A stretch of DNA of 64,000 nt from Hevea brasiliensis (GCF_030052815.1 NC_079510.1:8441375-8505374); one strand, 5' to 3'. Positions 25,426-35,828 are shown, counted from the first letter of the stretch. Numbers and translations are program-made. The notes: a model not told the origin generated them from the letters alone.

Positions 25426-26087
25426 TGTAGACGCCATATTTTGGCCAGTCAATAAATTCATCATTTGGCAAAAATGACAATTCTAGTTTAATTAATATGC
25501 AATTGGTTTACATCTGTTAAGGTTTTAATATTCGTCAATTTCATGTAGTCAGTTTCTGAATCGAGGTTCGATCCCAACGTTATCCGATCTCGATAAAGGC
25601 TACAATTCTGTTGTAGTCCGATCTTAGGATTACCCGAACTCAATAATACTGGTTTTAAGCTCAATCCTATATACTTGTTCGAATTTCAATTTATCGGGAG
25701 TTTAAGTGCTGATTATCCAATCTCGAAGCTCATTCTTATTTTAGTTTTAATCGAAGTTTGATTTCCTGGTTTAAGTCCAATTTCTGTTGGAAAATAACCT
25801 GATCTCAGTAACTATTCTTATTTTATTCCATAGTCTGGTATTCAGAGCATCCAATCTCAATAAATTTTAATTTTTTATACTTGCTTAAATTTCAATTTTG
25901 TTCTCGATTGAAAGTTCGGTATTATGTTTTATTTCCAATTTCTATGCTGTTAGTCCGATCTTTAAAGCTCATTGCATATAATTGAACTTGTAATTTAATG
26001 CCGATCATTTGATTATCCGATCTCGATAAGAGAATGAGAAAAACTAATTTTAAAGAAATCTTTTATTTTATTAAACATTTGATTACA

Positions 26088-27323
26088 TCACTCTGTGGGC
26101 GGGTCCTCTCCAGCCCGCTCATCAGTTACATTGTTTACATCCTCTCCCTTTGGTTCACTCTTGCTCTCAGCCCTAACACCCATAGTGGGCTTCTCGAGCC
26201 AAGTGAAGTCCTCTTTAGGATAGCATTTGATGAGCTCGACTAAGAGATTGCCATGGGCTTACACATAGGTGTTGGCTTCCCTCTCTAAGGCTTCATTCTC
26301 CTTTACTTTTATCTCCTCAGTAAACTTAGTCAGGTCGGTAGCTTAACTGGCCTGGGTATCTTTGAGTTCCTTCCATAGCTGAGCTGTTATCTCTTCAAAA
26401 GACTTTGCCTGTTCCTTTAATCCTATAATCTGAGCATTAGCAGCTAAGAGTTGGCTCTTAGAAGCCATGGCCTCCTAAACTGCCTTAGAGATCTCCCTCC
26501 TCAGAAAGTCCACTATATAGGAAGCCCTCTAAGCCCAACTCAAAGAACACAAGTGAAATCCATTCTAAACCCAAGTCAAGGGATAAAAAGAATAAACAAA
26601 AGGCCAAATAGAAGAATAGGTCGAAATTAGTAAAAAAGGACTTTGATAGAGCAATCTATGTGGAAGCCAGGGGAATACACTTTAAGGTCCACTTTAAATT
26701 CATCAATAAGCCTTATATTTTACTGGTTGAGATTGCTAAGAAGACAGCAAAGAGCCCATAGTTCAGCTTTGCTTGGAAGACTTTCATCGAGCGAGTCGAT
26801 GTAGTTCAGCAAATACTTTCACCATAGGCTCTAGGCTTTCAGCTCGGCATAAACTTTAGAAGGCCGCTAGAGTTCGCCATGAGTTCGGATGCAGTTGAGC
26901 CACACAAACTCAATGGAATCTCAAGACATCCTTATAAAATTGATCCAAGGGAAATCGCAGCCCGACTTTGAACTGCTCTTCATAAACCATAATCTGATCT
27001 CCCTCTTCAAAAAAGTGATTGGCCTAGAGATCCTCGTGACATCTAATGAGCTTAAAAGCATCGGTCGAGAGATTGTATTCCTGACTGATCTATGCTAGCT
27101 CAGAGTGATTAAAATTTAACTCCACCTCATCCACCAGGAGAGCTTCTTTCTTTGGGATGGGAGCTTGTCCCTGGCTTAGCCCAGCGAGCTAGTTAAAGAT
27201 CAAATGGACCGCTATTTCAATCTCAGGTCACCTAGTTGGTTAAACCTCTTCACCCTCATCAGAGGTCCATGAAACGTGCACTGATGGCGAGCTCCCTACT
27301 CTCTAACCATCGATGCCACTCAT
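26088..27323 (-). pseudogene. Decayed antisense ORF (aORF) in D's LTR
   Basis: Read on the minus strand from the ATG at 27323, it matches the aORF at 31835-33740: MSGIDG, then SPSVHVSWTSDEGEE, ISQEYNLSTDAFKLIRCHED, HFFEEGDQIMVYEEQFKVGL and RFPLDQFYKDVLRF. The C-terminal end also matches (an ANTYV-like segment, KEDFTWLEKP, stop TGA at 26090-26088), followed by AATAAA-type signals. It has many stops, frame changes and deletions. The sequence resembles the plant 'putative gypsy type transposon' domain (Transposase_28 type), whose function is not known. Confidence 0.7.
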
Positions 27324-27486
27324 TTTCAGTTGAAGAAAGAAAACATGCGACGAAAAAAGATCAAACACTATACCTTTGATGAAAAATGTTACTGGAGATC
27401 AAGAACTATGGAGAGAACTCGCTGGAGATTTGAGAGAAGTGAGAGAAAGCACAAATAGGAAATGCGAGAGTGATAGCCTCCCCCCT

Positions 27487-27497
27487 CATATATATAG
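27487..27497 (-). promoter_or_regulatory. TATA box of the D antisense ORF
   Basis: The minus strand reads CTATATATATG, preceded by ATTAAATGCCCAGGG and followed by a pyrimidine-rich leader, about 165 bases before the ATG at 27323. The same ATTAAATGC-TATA layout precedes the C aORF, which supports a real promoter. Confidence 0.6.
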
Positions 27498-28253
27498 CCC
27501 TGGGCATTTAATGCTTGCAAGACCCGAAGCGATATCTCGGTTAACTAAAATATTTAATTTTTTCCCAATATTTAATACACACTAGAAAAGACCGGATAAA
27601 GATAGATCGGATAAAGGAGATCGGATGAAGGGCTTTTGAGTGACCACATAAATCGAATTGAAAGAGTTTGGATAAAGGGTGATGTGGAGAGACCGCAGGT
27701 TTTTAAAGATCGGAGAAAGTGACTTCATAAAGGGAGACAAGATAGATCAAGAGAGATTGGATGAGGATGTTTCAGATGACTGAAGATCAGCTCAGATAGA
27801 AGGACCTGATAAAGAGATCGGAAACCACCAGATCGAAAGAATGTCAAACTAAGATCGGGGTAGAAAGGTTGTGTGAGGATTTCAAAGACATCACTTTGAA
27901 TCCTAGCCCTTGGTTTGCAGGATTGTATTTTCACCATCAGATTTGAGTTGGTTAACGCAATGGGGGATACGGTTCAATCTTTACCATTAATCCTATTTGT
28001 CGCAAGGGTTTTTACGGTCGCCTGGACGAGTTCTCACCGACGTGGGAAAAGAGAGGAGTCGCCACTTTAATTTTTAGGGAAATTAAAGAAAACCATTTGT
28101 AAAGATAAATTAAGAAGAAACCACTTCGAAAACAGAGATTTTAGGTTCGGGGTCCGTATACGGGTCGGGAAGGTGTTAGGCACCCCACCTCGTCCCTCAA
28201 CGAGGGTAAGCAGATTTAACATTATGCTCTTTATAACTTAAAATTGGCAATTA

Positions 28254-28264
28254 GGGGGGGGGGG
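28254..28264. repeat. Poly-G run in C's LTR
   Basis: Eleven consecutive G on the plus strand (C on the element's sense strand). The same place in the right LTR (56937-56948) has twelve. It is a simple run whose length differs between copies. Confidence 0.8.
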
Positions 28265-28444
28265 TGTGGAGTGACTATGTTAATCCTTGGTATGAATAAA
28301 AGGAATGTTTGATATTTTACTATTCAGGGCTGCCCAAGAACATGAGTGCATGAGATGACCCTTAGTGAGTAGGTGTCGGATAGTGGATTTTTATTTAGGG
28401 GGTTACTTTGTGTATTGAAATTGTGGTATTTTAATTCGGGTTTT

Positions 28445-28975
28445 AGTTAAGAGAATTCGAGTAAGGACTCTCTCCCGATCCCTTGATGTATTAATTTAAG
28501 TGAGAAGTTTCGGATAAGAAGTCTCCTCTGATCTCCACATATTTTATTAAAATTTTGGCTGAGAATCAAGTAAGAACTCTCCCCTGATCTCTTAAAGTAT
28601 TATGTTTAAAGTTTAAGTGAAGGATTTCGGATAAGAACTCTCCTCTGATCTCCACATATTTTATTAAAATTTTGACTGAGAATCGGGTAAGAACTCTCCC
28701 CCGATCTCTTAAAGTGTTCTGTTTAAAGTTTAAGTGAAGGATTTCGGATAAGAACTCTCCTCCGATCTCCACACATTTTGAGATTTTGGCTGAGGATCAG
28801 GTAAGAACTCTCCCCCAATCTCTTAATGCATTCCATTTAGAATTTTAAGCGAAGGATCTCGGATAAGAACTCTCCTCTGATTTCCATATATTTTATTGAA
28901 ATTTTGGACGAGAATCGGGTAAGAACTCTCCTCGATCTCTTAAAGTATGTTCATTAAAACAAAGTTTTGTAATGA
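28445..28975. repeat. Tandem array, about 116-bp units, in C's 3' LTR
   Basis: About four to five units, each built of two similar halves of about 58 bp. The halves carry GGGTAAGAACTCTCCCCCGA and GGATAAGAACTCTCCTCTGA with spacers ending in TCTTAAAGT or TCCACATATT. The unit starts recur near 28559, 28675, 28790 and 28909. The same array is in the right LTR at 57120-57640. Open frames over it (for example 28566-28772, minus) only reflect the repeat and are not called as genes. Confidence 0.8.
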
Positions 28976-30647
28976 TTCAGAACTAAGGATTCTGGTAAGG
29001 ACTCTTTCTGGACCTCCTCTTTTATCGGAATAGAGTACCGAAGACACAGGAAGTCCGAGTAAAGCTTTTTCTGGCCTACGGGACCTTATGACTAGATAAT
29101 GGACAAAAGATCGAACTCTTTGCCCATCTTCTGCCTGATCATTTTATTAGAACTTCTTGATTAGCGATATCCGATCTCTTTTGTCACTAGTCCGGGGTCC
29201 GATCTCACCTTAATTCCCGATCAATTATATTTTCACCTAGATTCATTCTGAGGCTCAATCTCATAATTATTTGACCTATTCTTATTTCTGATCTATTCGA
29301 CCTTTTACTACACATATCTTTTGTCACTTTTATTCATTCAGGCTCGAGGCTCTCATGTTAAGATACTTCTATCAATATCTTTTAGATCATCTACAAGTTA
29401 TCCACGACCTGAACATCCATTCTCGAAGGAAATGAAAACTAAAAGGAGATAAATAGAGTTTACGAATGAGTAGAAAAAGAAGACTTGGGAAGTAACTATT
29501 AGCTTGGATTGTCTACTTTGGGATTTTAATGCGACTGAACATAAAGAAATTTTAAGAATAAAAATGGAGAAAATAAAGCACGAGTATTCGACAAAAGGAC
29601 AATCGAGACACTTACCTGTGAGAAGTTAAGGAGAACAATGAGCTAACTCCGGTATCCATAAATCTTGTAGAGGTGAAAGCTGACGGCCAAAAGACTAATA
29701 TTTACCCGAAGTAGCGAGAACCAGGTCAAAATGAAGTTGAACTTTGGAGCATAATGTACTGGTATTAGGGTGGTGAGGATGAAATTGAACAAAGAAAATG
29801 GCCTTACAGAGTAATAAACAGGCACTGAAAATGAAAATTTCAGGGTTCAGAACTCCTTCAATGAAGATACTTAAGAAAACTGGTTTCTGAAGTTTCTCAA
29901 AAGCTTAGAATGGCAAAGTAGCAAGACTGAATCAAATTTCAGAGTCTTTCCACTATAATCACCACCACCTTTTTTTGCCAGTCCCCTTTATAGTATTGCA
30001 TGTAGGTATTTATAGGGAACGGGTGCTCATCATGGAGGGTCAGGATTTGATCAGGGGAGATGGAGGGTTTAGATTCAAAAGGACACAATCCGATGCCTGA
30101 GAATTAAAGAGAATCAAAATGGAGGGTTGGGATTCTATCCAAAATATTCGTCCTTTCTTCTTTTAATCCAACAGCTCAGGGTATTGCCTTACAAGATGGA
30201 TCTGAGGGCTGGGAATAAAAAGTGCCGAACTTGTCTTCCGCTTTTTGATCCAAGGGCTCCGAGTCCATCCTTACAATTATGATCATTGGTGGAGATTAAA
30301 ATGTACAAGACTGCCATAACTGTTTTGGCATCTATCAGCTAGGTAGGCGTTTCTGCAAATGAGGTGTGTGGTGAAGATTTGATCACACCTGTTTTAACTA
30401 ACTTGGCTCTGATTATGAAGAGAGTTGATTATTTAATCTCTCTATGCTTTTCGATCTCTATTCCTTCCGATCTTCCTATCATGGCCCTCTCTTTTCTGAT
30501 TTCTTCTCATATCGGGTCTCCTCTCATTTCCCGATCTCAACCTTTCTAGATTTTCTTTTTTGTCTGACTTGCCTTGGTCAACGCAATTAATTCTTTAGTT
30601 ACTGATGTATCCACTTCGGTTTCTGTATGCAATAAATGCCCAGGCCC

Positions 30648-30656
30648 TATATATAT
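30648..30656 (+). promoter_or_regulatory. Upstream TATA box of the C aORF strand
   Basis: CTATATATATG preceded by AATAAATGCCCAGGC and followed by a pyrimidine-rich leader (CTTCACACTTCACTTTTCTC). The layout copies that of the main aORF promoter at 31671 and of the D promoter. The right LTR keeps it at 59326-59334. Confidence 0.5.
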
Positions 30657-31252
30657 GCACCAACGAGGAAATCTCCTTCACACTTCACTTTTCTCCTTCA
30701 GTCTTTTCAATGCTCTTTTCCTCCAATTCAAGCTTCTCCGATAAAGATTCTGATTTATGGCTGCCTTTGATCTTTTCCCGACTGTTTTCTTTGCCCTTCG
30801 CCTGAAAGTTTATGACCCCGGCGATCGGAGAACCACAAAGAAGTTATTTGATGACAGTGATGGAATCGGACTAATTTACCGATATAATCAGTGACGAAAG
30901 TGATGAAAGTGCTAATCTCAAAGTGGTCTACCGACATAATCAGTGAACTGATCTCAGGCAAGAGGACTGCTAATTTCAATCTTAATGTCAGTGATCGCCT
31001 CTTAAAGTTCATTTGGCCCTTCACCACATCGGGTGTCTCGACTACAGCTCGGTTCTGGTCGATGACATCGGCGATGACTCTGCTCAATATCATGAGAGTC
31101 ATAGTCACCCTATCTGAGCTGCACATTTATCCAATACTTGTGGCTGGCTTTCTAATCAAACACATCTTTTGATTCAGCCACAAGACTAGGCTTTGACATA
31201 GGCCTGCTCTTTGAACCTCGGAGTAGTCTTAAGCTAGGTAGGATGTAGTGCT

Positions 31253-31386
31253 GATCTTTAGAGATTGCCCAAATGATATAATCTGGTCTTTAAAGATTCC
31301 CTAATGATGTAATCCGATATTTAAAGATTTCCCTAATGATGTAATCCGATCTCTTGAGATCACCCAGATGATGTAATCCGATCTTT
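31253..31386. repeat. 32-bp tandem repeat upstream of the aORF promoter, 4 units
   Basis: Units of the type GATCTTTAAAGATT + CCCTAATGATGTAATCC repeat four times, ending about 285 bases before the TATA box. Each unit has a short dyad (TCTTTAAAGA or TCTCTTGAGA) and a TGATGTAATC core. The right LTR (59866-60030) has five units. Confidence 0.8.
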
Positions 31387-31670
31387 TGGAAATGAAATGA
31401 AATTTTATTTGAAGGTCTTTATTTTATCATTGCATTAGTTATTTTTTCGATATCTGATATGCATATCCAATCTGATCTCTAAATGAATCACCATTAGCCG
31501 ATTCGTGGTTTTGAAAGTTTGCTTAATCCGATAACCCTAACTAACCGATCTCATTTATTCGATTTTATTATTATGTTTCTGGAACCTTCCCGCGACGTGT
31601 CAGGAAAGCGACCCGATTCCACTAACCGATGCGTTGCTTGGGACTTCGTGAGCATTAAATGCTCAGACGG

Positions 31671-31680
31671 GTATAAATAG
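31671..31680 (+). promoter_or_regulatory. Main TATA box of the antisense ORF in C's 3' LTR
   Basis: GTATAAATAG, with AGCATTAAATGCTCAGACGG just before it, followed by a leader of about 150 bases rich in C and T up to the ATG at 31835. The right LTR copy (60314-60323) is identical in the box. This is a typical plant polymerase II core promoter layout and points opposite to the element's own transcription. Confidence 0.65.
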
Positions 31681-31834
31681 GGGGAGGGTAAGTCAGTTGT
31701 TTCCTTATGTCATTTTCAGAACTTCCCTAGCAATCTCAGCATTCTCTCATTTTCTCAAGTTTTTCCGGCACCGTTCACATTCCGGTAAGGATTTTGATTC
31801 TTTTCTCGGTTAATTTCTTTTGTCTCTTCTGAAA

Positions 31835-33740
31835 ATGAGAGGCGCGAAGGTTCAGAGTGCTATGAGCCCACCTTCTGTCCATGTTTCGTGGACCTTGGAA
31901 GAGGGCGATATGATTAGATCAGGTGGTCGAACCAGCACGGCCATCATTCCGGTTACTGGTCCATCTACCAGACCGAGGCGAGGGGCATCTTTGAGGAGAG
32001 AAGACCTGCCAATTGATGAGTTGCCTTCGGTCCTGAGAGAAAGTGATCTCCAATCTATATGTCAGGAGTACAATCTGCGGATCGACTCCTTTGAACTGAT
32101 TAAATGCCACGGCGACCAGCGGGCTGATCACTTCTTCGATGAAAGCGATCTCATCATGGTGTATGAAGAGCAGCTGAAGGCCGGGCTCCATTTCCCTTTA
32201 GATGAATTTTACAAGGTCGTCCTAAAGTTTCACCATGTCTCGGTAGCTCAAGTGCATTCGAACTCTTGGCGGTCTTTGGTAGCCTTTCGGGGCCTCTGTC
32301 GAGCTAAAAGACTGGAGCCCATGGCTAAAGTCTTTACCGAGCTACATAGGCTTGCCCGAAGGAAGGATGAAAAATTTTGATTCTTTCAAGCAAAGCCGAA
32401 CTGTGGGCTCTTCACCGATCTCCCTTCTTCGTTGAAGAACTGGAAGAACCGGTTCTTTATTTTGAGGAGTAAGATTCGGAACGGCTTTGAGGGTATCCCA
32501 CAGAGTTGGCAACACTTGGTCACTCCGATCCCAAAGAAGATCACCTTAAATAAGGACGAAGACGCCATGGTGAAAGAGTTAAAGTCTCAGGCGTCCACCC
32601 AGAAATTCACTTGCTTAGACGCGGTAATGGCTGAACTGAAGTATTGTATGATGTTGCTGATCACTGATAAAGACTATGAGCTTCAGCTCTCTGACCTCGG
32701 TCCTGGTACTATCCATATCTCTAGCCTCTGAATCTTAGCGAACTCACTGACTTTTTTTCTGCACAGGTATGGCGAGCGGCGACACTTCCAAGGAGAGCCG
32801 CAAGCGAAAGAGGGAGGTCTCCCAAAAAGTGCGGGCAATGAAGGGGCCCACCATTGTTGATGCTCAAACCCCTCGTCGTGAATTGGTGGAGGTGCCGATC
32901 TCTCCTCCCCAATCTCAGAAGCAATCGATCCTAGAGGTAGAGGTCGTCACTCCTGCTCCTCAGCAAATTGAACTTTCGCCTCCCCCACCACCTCCGATCT
33001 CTTCCAATGTGGAAGGAGAGTCCTCGGGTCCTACAGTTAGGATGCTTTCCTGGGGCGCTCAACTCTTGATCCAATCACTGGAAAGGAACCGCTCTACAAG
33101 AGGGAATCCAGGCCTGGCCAAAGTCATGGGAGCTTCCATCTGCTTCCAAGAAGATCGGAACAGGTTGGCAGAGGAGAGCATCAATGACATCTTAGCTCAG
33201 ACAATGAGCATGGGCTTGGAGGCCATCGCGAATCAACACGTAATCAGAGAGAAGGCCCATGCCTTAAGGAAGGAGATCCTTAAGGCAGTCCAGGATGCCT
33301 TAGCTGCATAAGCTCAACTCTCCTCTGCTAATGACTACATTGCCATAATGAAAGATCGGATGAAGCATTATGAGGAGATGATAGCGGAGGTGGAGCGAAA
33401 ACTTGAAGACTCCCGGGCTGGTTGATCTGCTGATCTCGCTCATTTTACTAAAGACCATCGGGCGAAGGAAGAGGAGCTCTTAGCCAAGGAGGAGGAGCTC
33501 CAAGCCAAGGATGAGGAGAGCACCACAAAAGAGGCCGGGGCTTATGTGAACGCCCATAATAACCTTCTAGCCGAGCTGAGGAAGCGGTATCCTGAAGAAG
33601 ACTTCTCCTGGATGAATGAGCTCACCCCAGATGCTGAAGAGGAGAGCGACAAGGAGCCAGAGAGAGAGAGAGAGGGAGAGAATCAGAGAGTGGAGGATGT
33701 ATTTGGGGAGCAGGGTGAGGGTGATCCACTTGCTGAGTGA
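31835..33740 (+). pseudogene. Antisense ORF (aORF) in C's 3' LTR, Transposase_28-like
   Basis: The reading starts at ATG 31835 (MRGAKVQSAMSPPSVHVSWT); both other copies start at the same ATG. The first part reads SDLQSICQEYNLRIDSFELI, DESDLIMVYEEQLKAGLHFP, LDEFYKVVLKFHHVSVAQVH and NSWRSLVAFRGLC, the pattern of the plant 'putative gypsy type transposon' family. A TGA at 32378 replaces the expected Trp, then FQAKPNCGLFTDLPSSLKNW and KNRFF continue in frame to 32731. A frame change follows, with a splice-acceptor-like TTTTTTTCTGCACAG at about 32752-32766. The second part (32769-33740) is Pro-rich and then a charged coiled coil (KDRMKHYEEMIAEVERKLED, KEEELLAKEEELQAKDEES), with stops at 33309 and 33423. 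Its function is unknown. It lies antisense to C, inside the LTR. Confidence 0.8.
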
Positions 33741-34374
33741 CTTGTATATATTTTCCTTGAAATGAATAGAAGTCCTTTTGTTTACTTTCTTTATTGAGAT
33801 TAGAAAGTGCTCAAATTATATGAGTACTTAATTGTTTGCACGTATTTGAACATTAAACTTGAAAGCAATCATTAATCAGAGTATAAGAGATCGGAAAGAC
33901 ATTAAACGTAAGCTTGAGATCGGACTAAACGTAAGCTTGAGATTGGACTAAGTCACGACTAAACACGGGGTAAAACTTTAGAACATTAGAATTGGAAAAC
34001 TTGACATTGATTTAGATTCTTAAGATCGGGATCGTCATTAAACCGGATAAAAACATTAACTTCATTTTAGGGAATATCTAGGGCATTCAAGTGAAAAGCT
34101 CGATCATAACATTAGTGAAATGAAGTTCCACAATATTTGTAAAGAGAGATCGGAGGTAAGACAGGATGGTCCGGAGACCCATCATTGATTCAAACCCATC
34201 TGATAAGAGATCAGAAAATAATTAACTAATTATGGGATTGGTTTATTCCATGGTCAAGCTATCGATGAGTTCAGAAAAGTCATTTGTGATTGAGGGACAT
34301 CGGCTGAGAGTGGATGATAAAGTCAATTTTGAAGTCCCTTGACTTCAGAGATCAGCCAAAATATGGTGTCGACA
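33741..34374. other. aORF 3' flank and outer end of C's 3' LTR
   Basis: No gene. After the aORF stop there is a short region with GAAATGAATAG-type polyadenylation-like sequence, then CGATC-rich filler. The stretch ends at GGTGTCGACA, the LTR edge. Confidence 0.55.
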
Positions 34375-34440
34375 GCTGCCTCTCTTTACATAATTTCTAT
34401 TGAAGAGAATGAAATTCTCTCATATAGGAATTATGTAAAG
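34375..34440 (-). other. Polypurine tract and 27-base hairpin of element C
   Basis: On the minus strand the purine-rich GTAAAGAGAGGCAGC (34389-34375) directly precedes the LTR start TGTCGACACC, as a polypurine tract should. It overlaps a long inverted repeat: left arm 34384-34410 (CTTTACATAATTTCTAT...) and right arm 34414-34440 (...ATAGGAATTATGTAAAG) around a 3-base loop GAA, with only a few mismatches. Confidence 0.7.
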
Positions 34441-34481
34441 ATTCAGACCCATATTTTGGGCAGTTGGGGTATGAAAAATTA

Positions 34482-35045
34482 GAATGCTGAGGATCAAAAT
34501 CAACTTGGATCTAGGAACCAGAGGTTGAGGGTAGGAAATTAAAATGCTAGAAATTAAAATCAACTTAGATCAAGGAACCAGAGGTTGATGACAGGAAATT
34601 TAAAATACTGGAAATTAAAATTAACTTGGATCAAGGAACCAGAAGTTGATAACCGGAATTAAAATGCTAGAAATTAAAATCAACTTGGATCAAGGAACCA
34701 GAGGTTGATGATAGGAAATTTAAAATATTGGAAATTAAAGTCAACATGGATCAAGGAATCAGAGGTTGATGACAGAAAATTTAAAATGCTGGAAATTAAA
34801 ATCAACTTGGATCAAGGAACCAGAGGTTGATGATAGGAATTTAAAATGCTGGAAATTAAAGTCGACTTGAATCAAGGAACCAGAGGTTGATGATAGGAAA
34901 TTTAAAATTCTGGAAATTGAAATCAACTTGGATCAAGGAACCAGAGGTTGATGATAGGAATTTAAAATGCTGGAAATTAAAATCAACTTGGATCAAGGAA
35001 CCAGAGGTTAATAGCATGAATTTAAAATGCTAAAAATTACAAATG
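34482..35045. repeat. 61-bp tandem array between C's integrase and polypurine tract
   Basis: About nine units with the core AAATCAACTTGGATCAAGGA + ACCAGAGGTTGATGATAGGA and a spacer AATTTAAAATGCTGGAAATT. Units start near 34482, 34541, 34603, 34661, 34724, 34786, 34846, 34907 and 34967. Tandem arrays downstream of pol are common in Tat/Ogre elements. Confidence 0.85.
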
Positions 35046-35089
35046 CTAACAAAGCAAGGCAAACCTGACGCAAGAAGTTCCTTCGATCG

Positions 35090-35828
35090 AAGTGTACTTA
35101 ACAAGGTTCTGAAGATAGATGATTAATGGAGGACGAGCCCCAAGACTTGGCCTATAATTTCCTTCTCTTACTCACTTCTCAGGATGCCCTTTCTAGTTTC
35201 TACTCCTTTCTTATTTGCAAAAAGTTCCCTTGCGAGTTTTCACTTTCTCACATTTTACCAAGAGTGCCCTTTTGGATTTTCACTCCTACGTTTTTTTTTT
35301 TTTTGGGCATCGTCCATTTCCTGCAAATCTCATAGCAAGTACATGAGGTTATCAATATCCGAATCGTGATCTTATGATAAAGTTTTAACGGATTAATAGC
35401 GCATAAATGAAGGTATATAAGAAAGATAAGTTAGAGTGAAAAAATAACTTTATCATGGTTTGAGAACAAAGGTACAGTTTCAAAGGAAAAGGGTACAAGG
35501 ATAAATCTCACAAATTCCTTGTAGCTGATTTTAAACTTACTTAACTGCCATTATTTCAAGTAATCCTTCAACGAACGTTCGGGCCGTCGTGACTTACTTC
35601 TTTTCCTAGTCTCGTGTTCCCTTCCTTATTTCTCCGTTTTCTGGTTCTAGTGGCGCCCTTTCGGGTTTTCACCCCTAGAACTTTTTTTTTTTTTTTTTTT
35701 CAGGATGCCTTCTTAGGTTTTCACCCTTCACTCATTTTGCAAAAAGTGCCCCTGTAGGTTTTCGCCCTCTTTCGCACATTTTGCTAGGAGCCCCCTTTCT
35801 GGTTTTCACTCCTATCCTTTTTTTTTTT
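35090..35828. other. Repeat-rich 3' untranslated region of C
   Basis: Poly-T tracts (35290-35305, 35681-35699, 35818-35830) alternate with imperfect repeats of GGTTTTCACCCC, TTTGCAAAAAGTGCCC and similar. On the element's strand these read as GAAAACC and poly-A. There is no coding frame beyond chance. Confidence 0.6.

Larger units (their letters stand above)
25426..27997 (+). repeat. Element D: first 2.6 kb of a plus-strand Tat-like LTR, cut by element C
   Basis: It starts TGTAGACGCCATATTTTGGC, the counterpart of the minus-strand start TGTCGACACCATATTTTGGC of C's LTR. The body has the same CCGATCTC-rich style and carries an antisense ORF in the same relative place as C. It is cut at 27998 where C's LTR begins, with CTATT as the presumed target duplication; the rest would lie beyond C and outside the window. 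There is no clear polypurine tract just before 25426, so this may be a 5' or solo LTR. Confidence 0.7.
27998..34374 (-). repeat. 3' LTR of element C (6377 bp), with an antisense gene inside
   Basis: The plus-strand ends are TGTCGCAAGG at 27998 and GGTGTCGACA at 34374, so on the minus strand the LTR runs TGTCGACACC...CCTTGCGACA. A polypurine tract lies just outside at 34375. The first 4.33 kb (27998-32330) aligns throughout with the right LTR (56673-60973), including the start of the aORF, which confirms that the aORF is inside the LTR. It contains a 116-bp tandem array, a 32-bp tandem array, TATA boxes and the aORF. Confidence 0.85.

Noticed and set aside
28566..28772. Minus-strand ORF with a repeated EFLSEILHLNFK motif (also at 57165-57446)
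   Set aside because: It is a direct translation of the 116-bp tandem DNA repeat, with no start context or domain.
34482..35045. CRISPR-like array
   Set aside because: The units are contiguous with no unique spacers, and the context is a plant retrotransposon 3' region.
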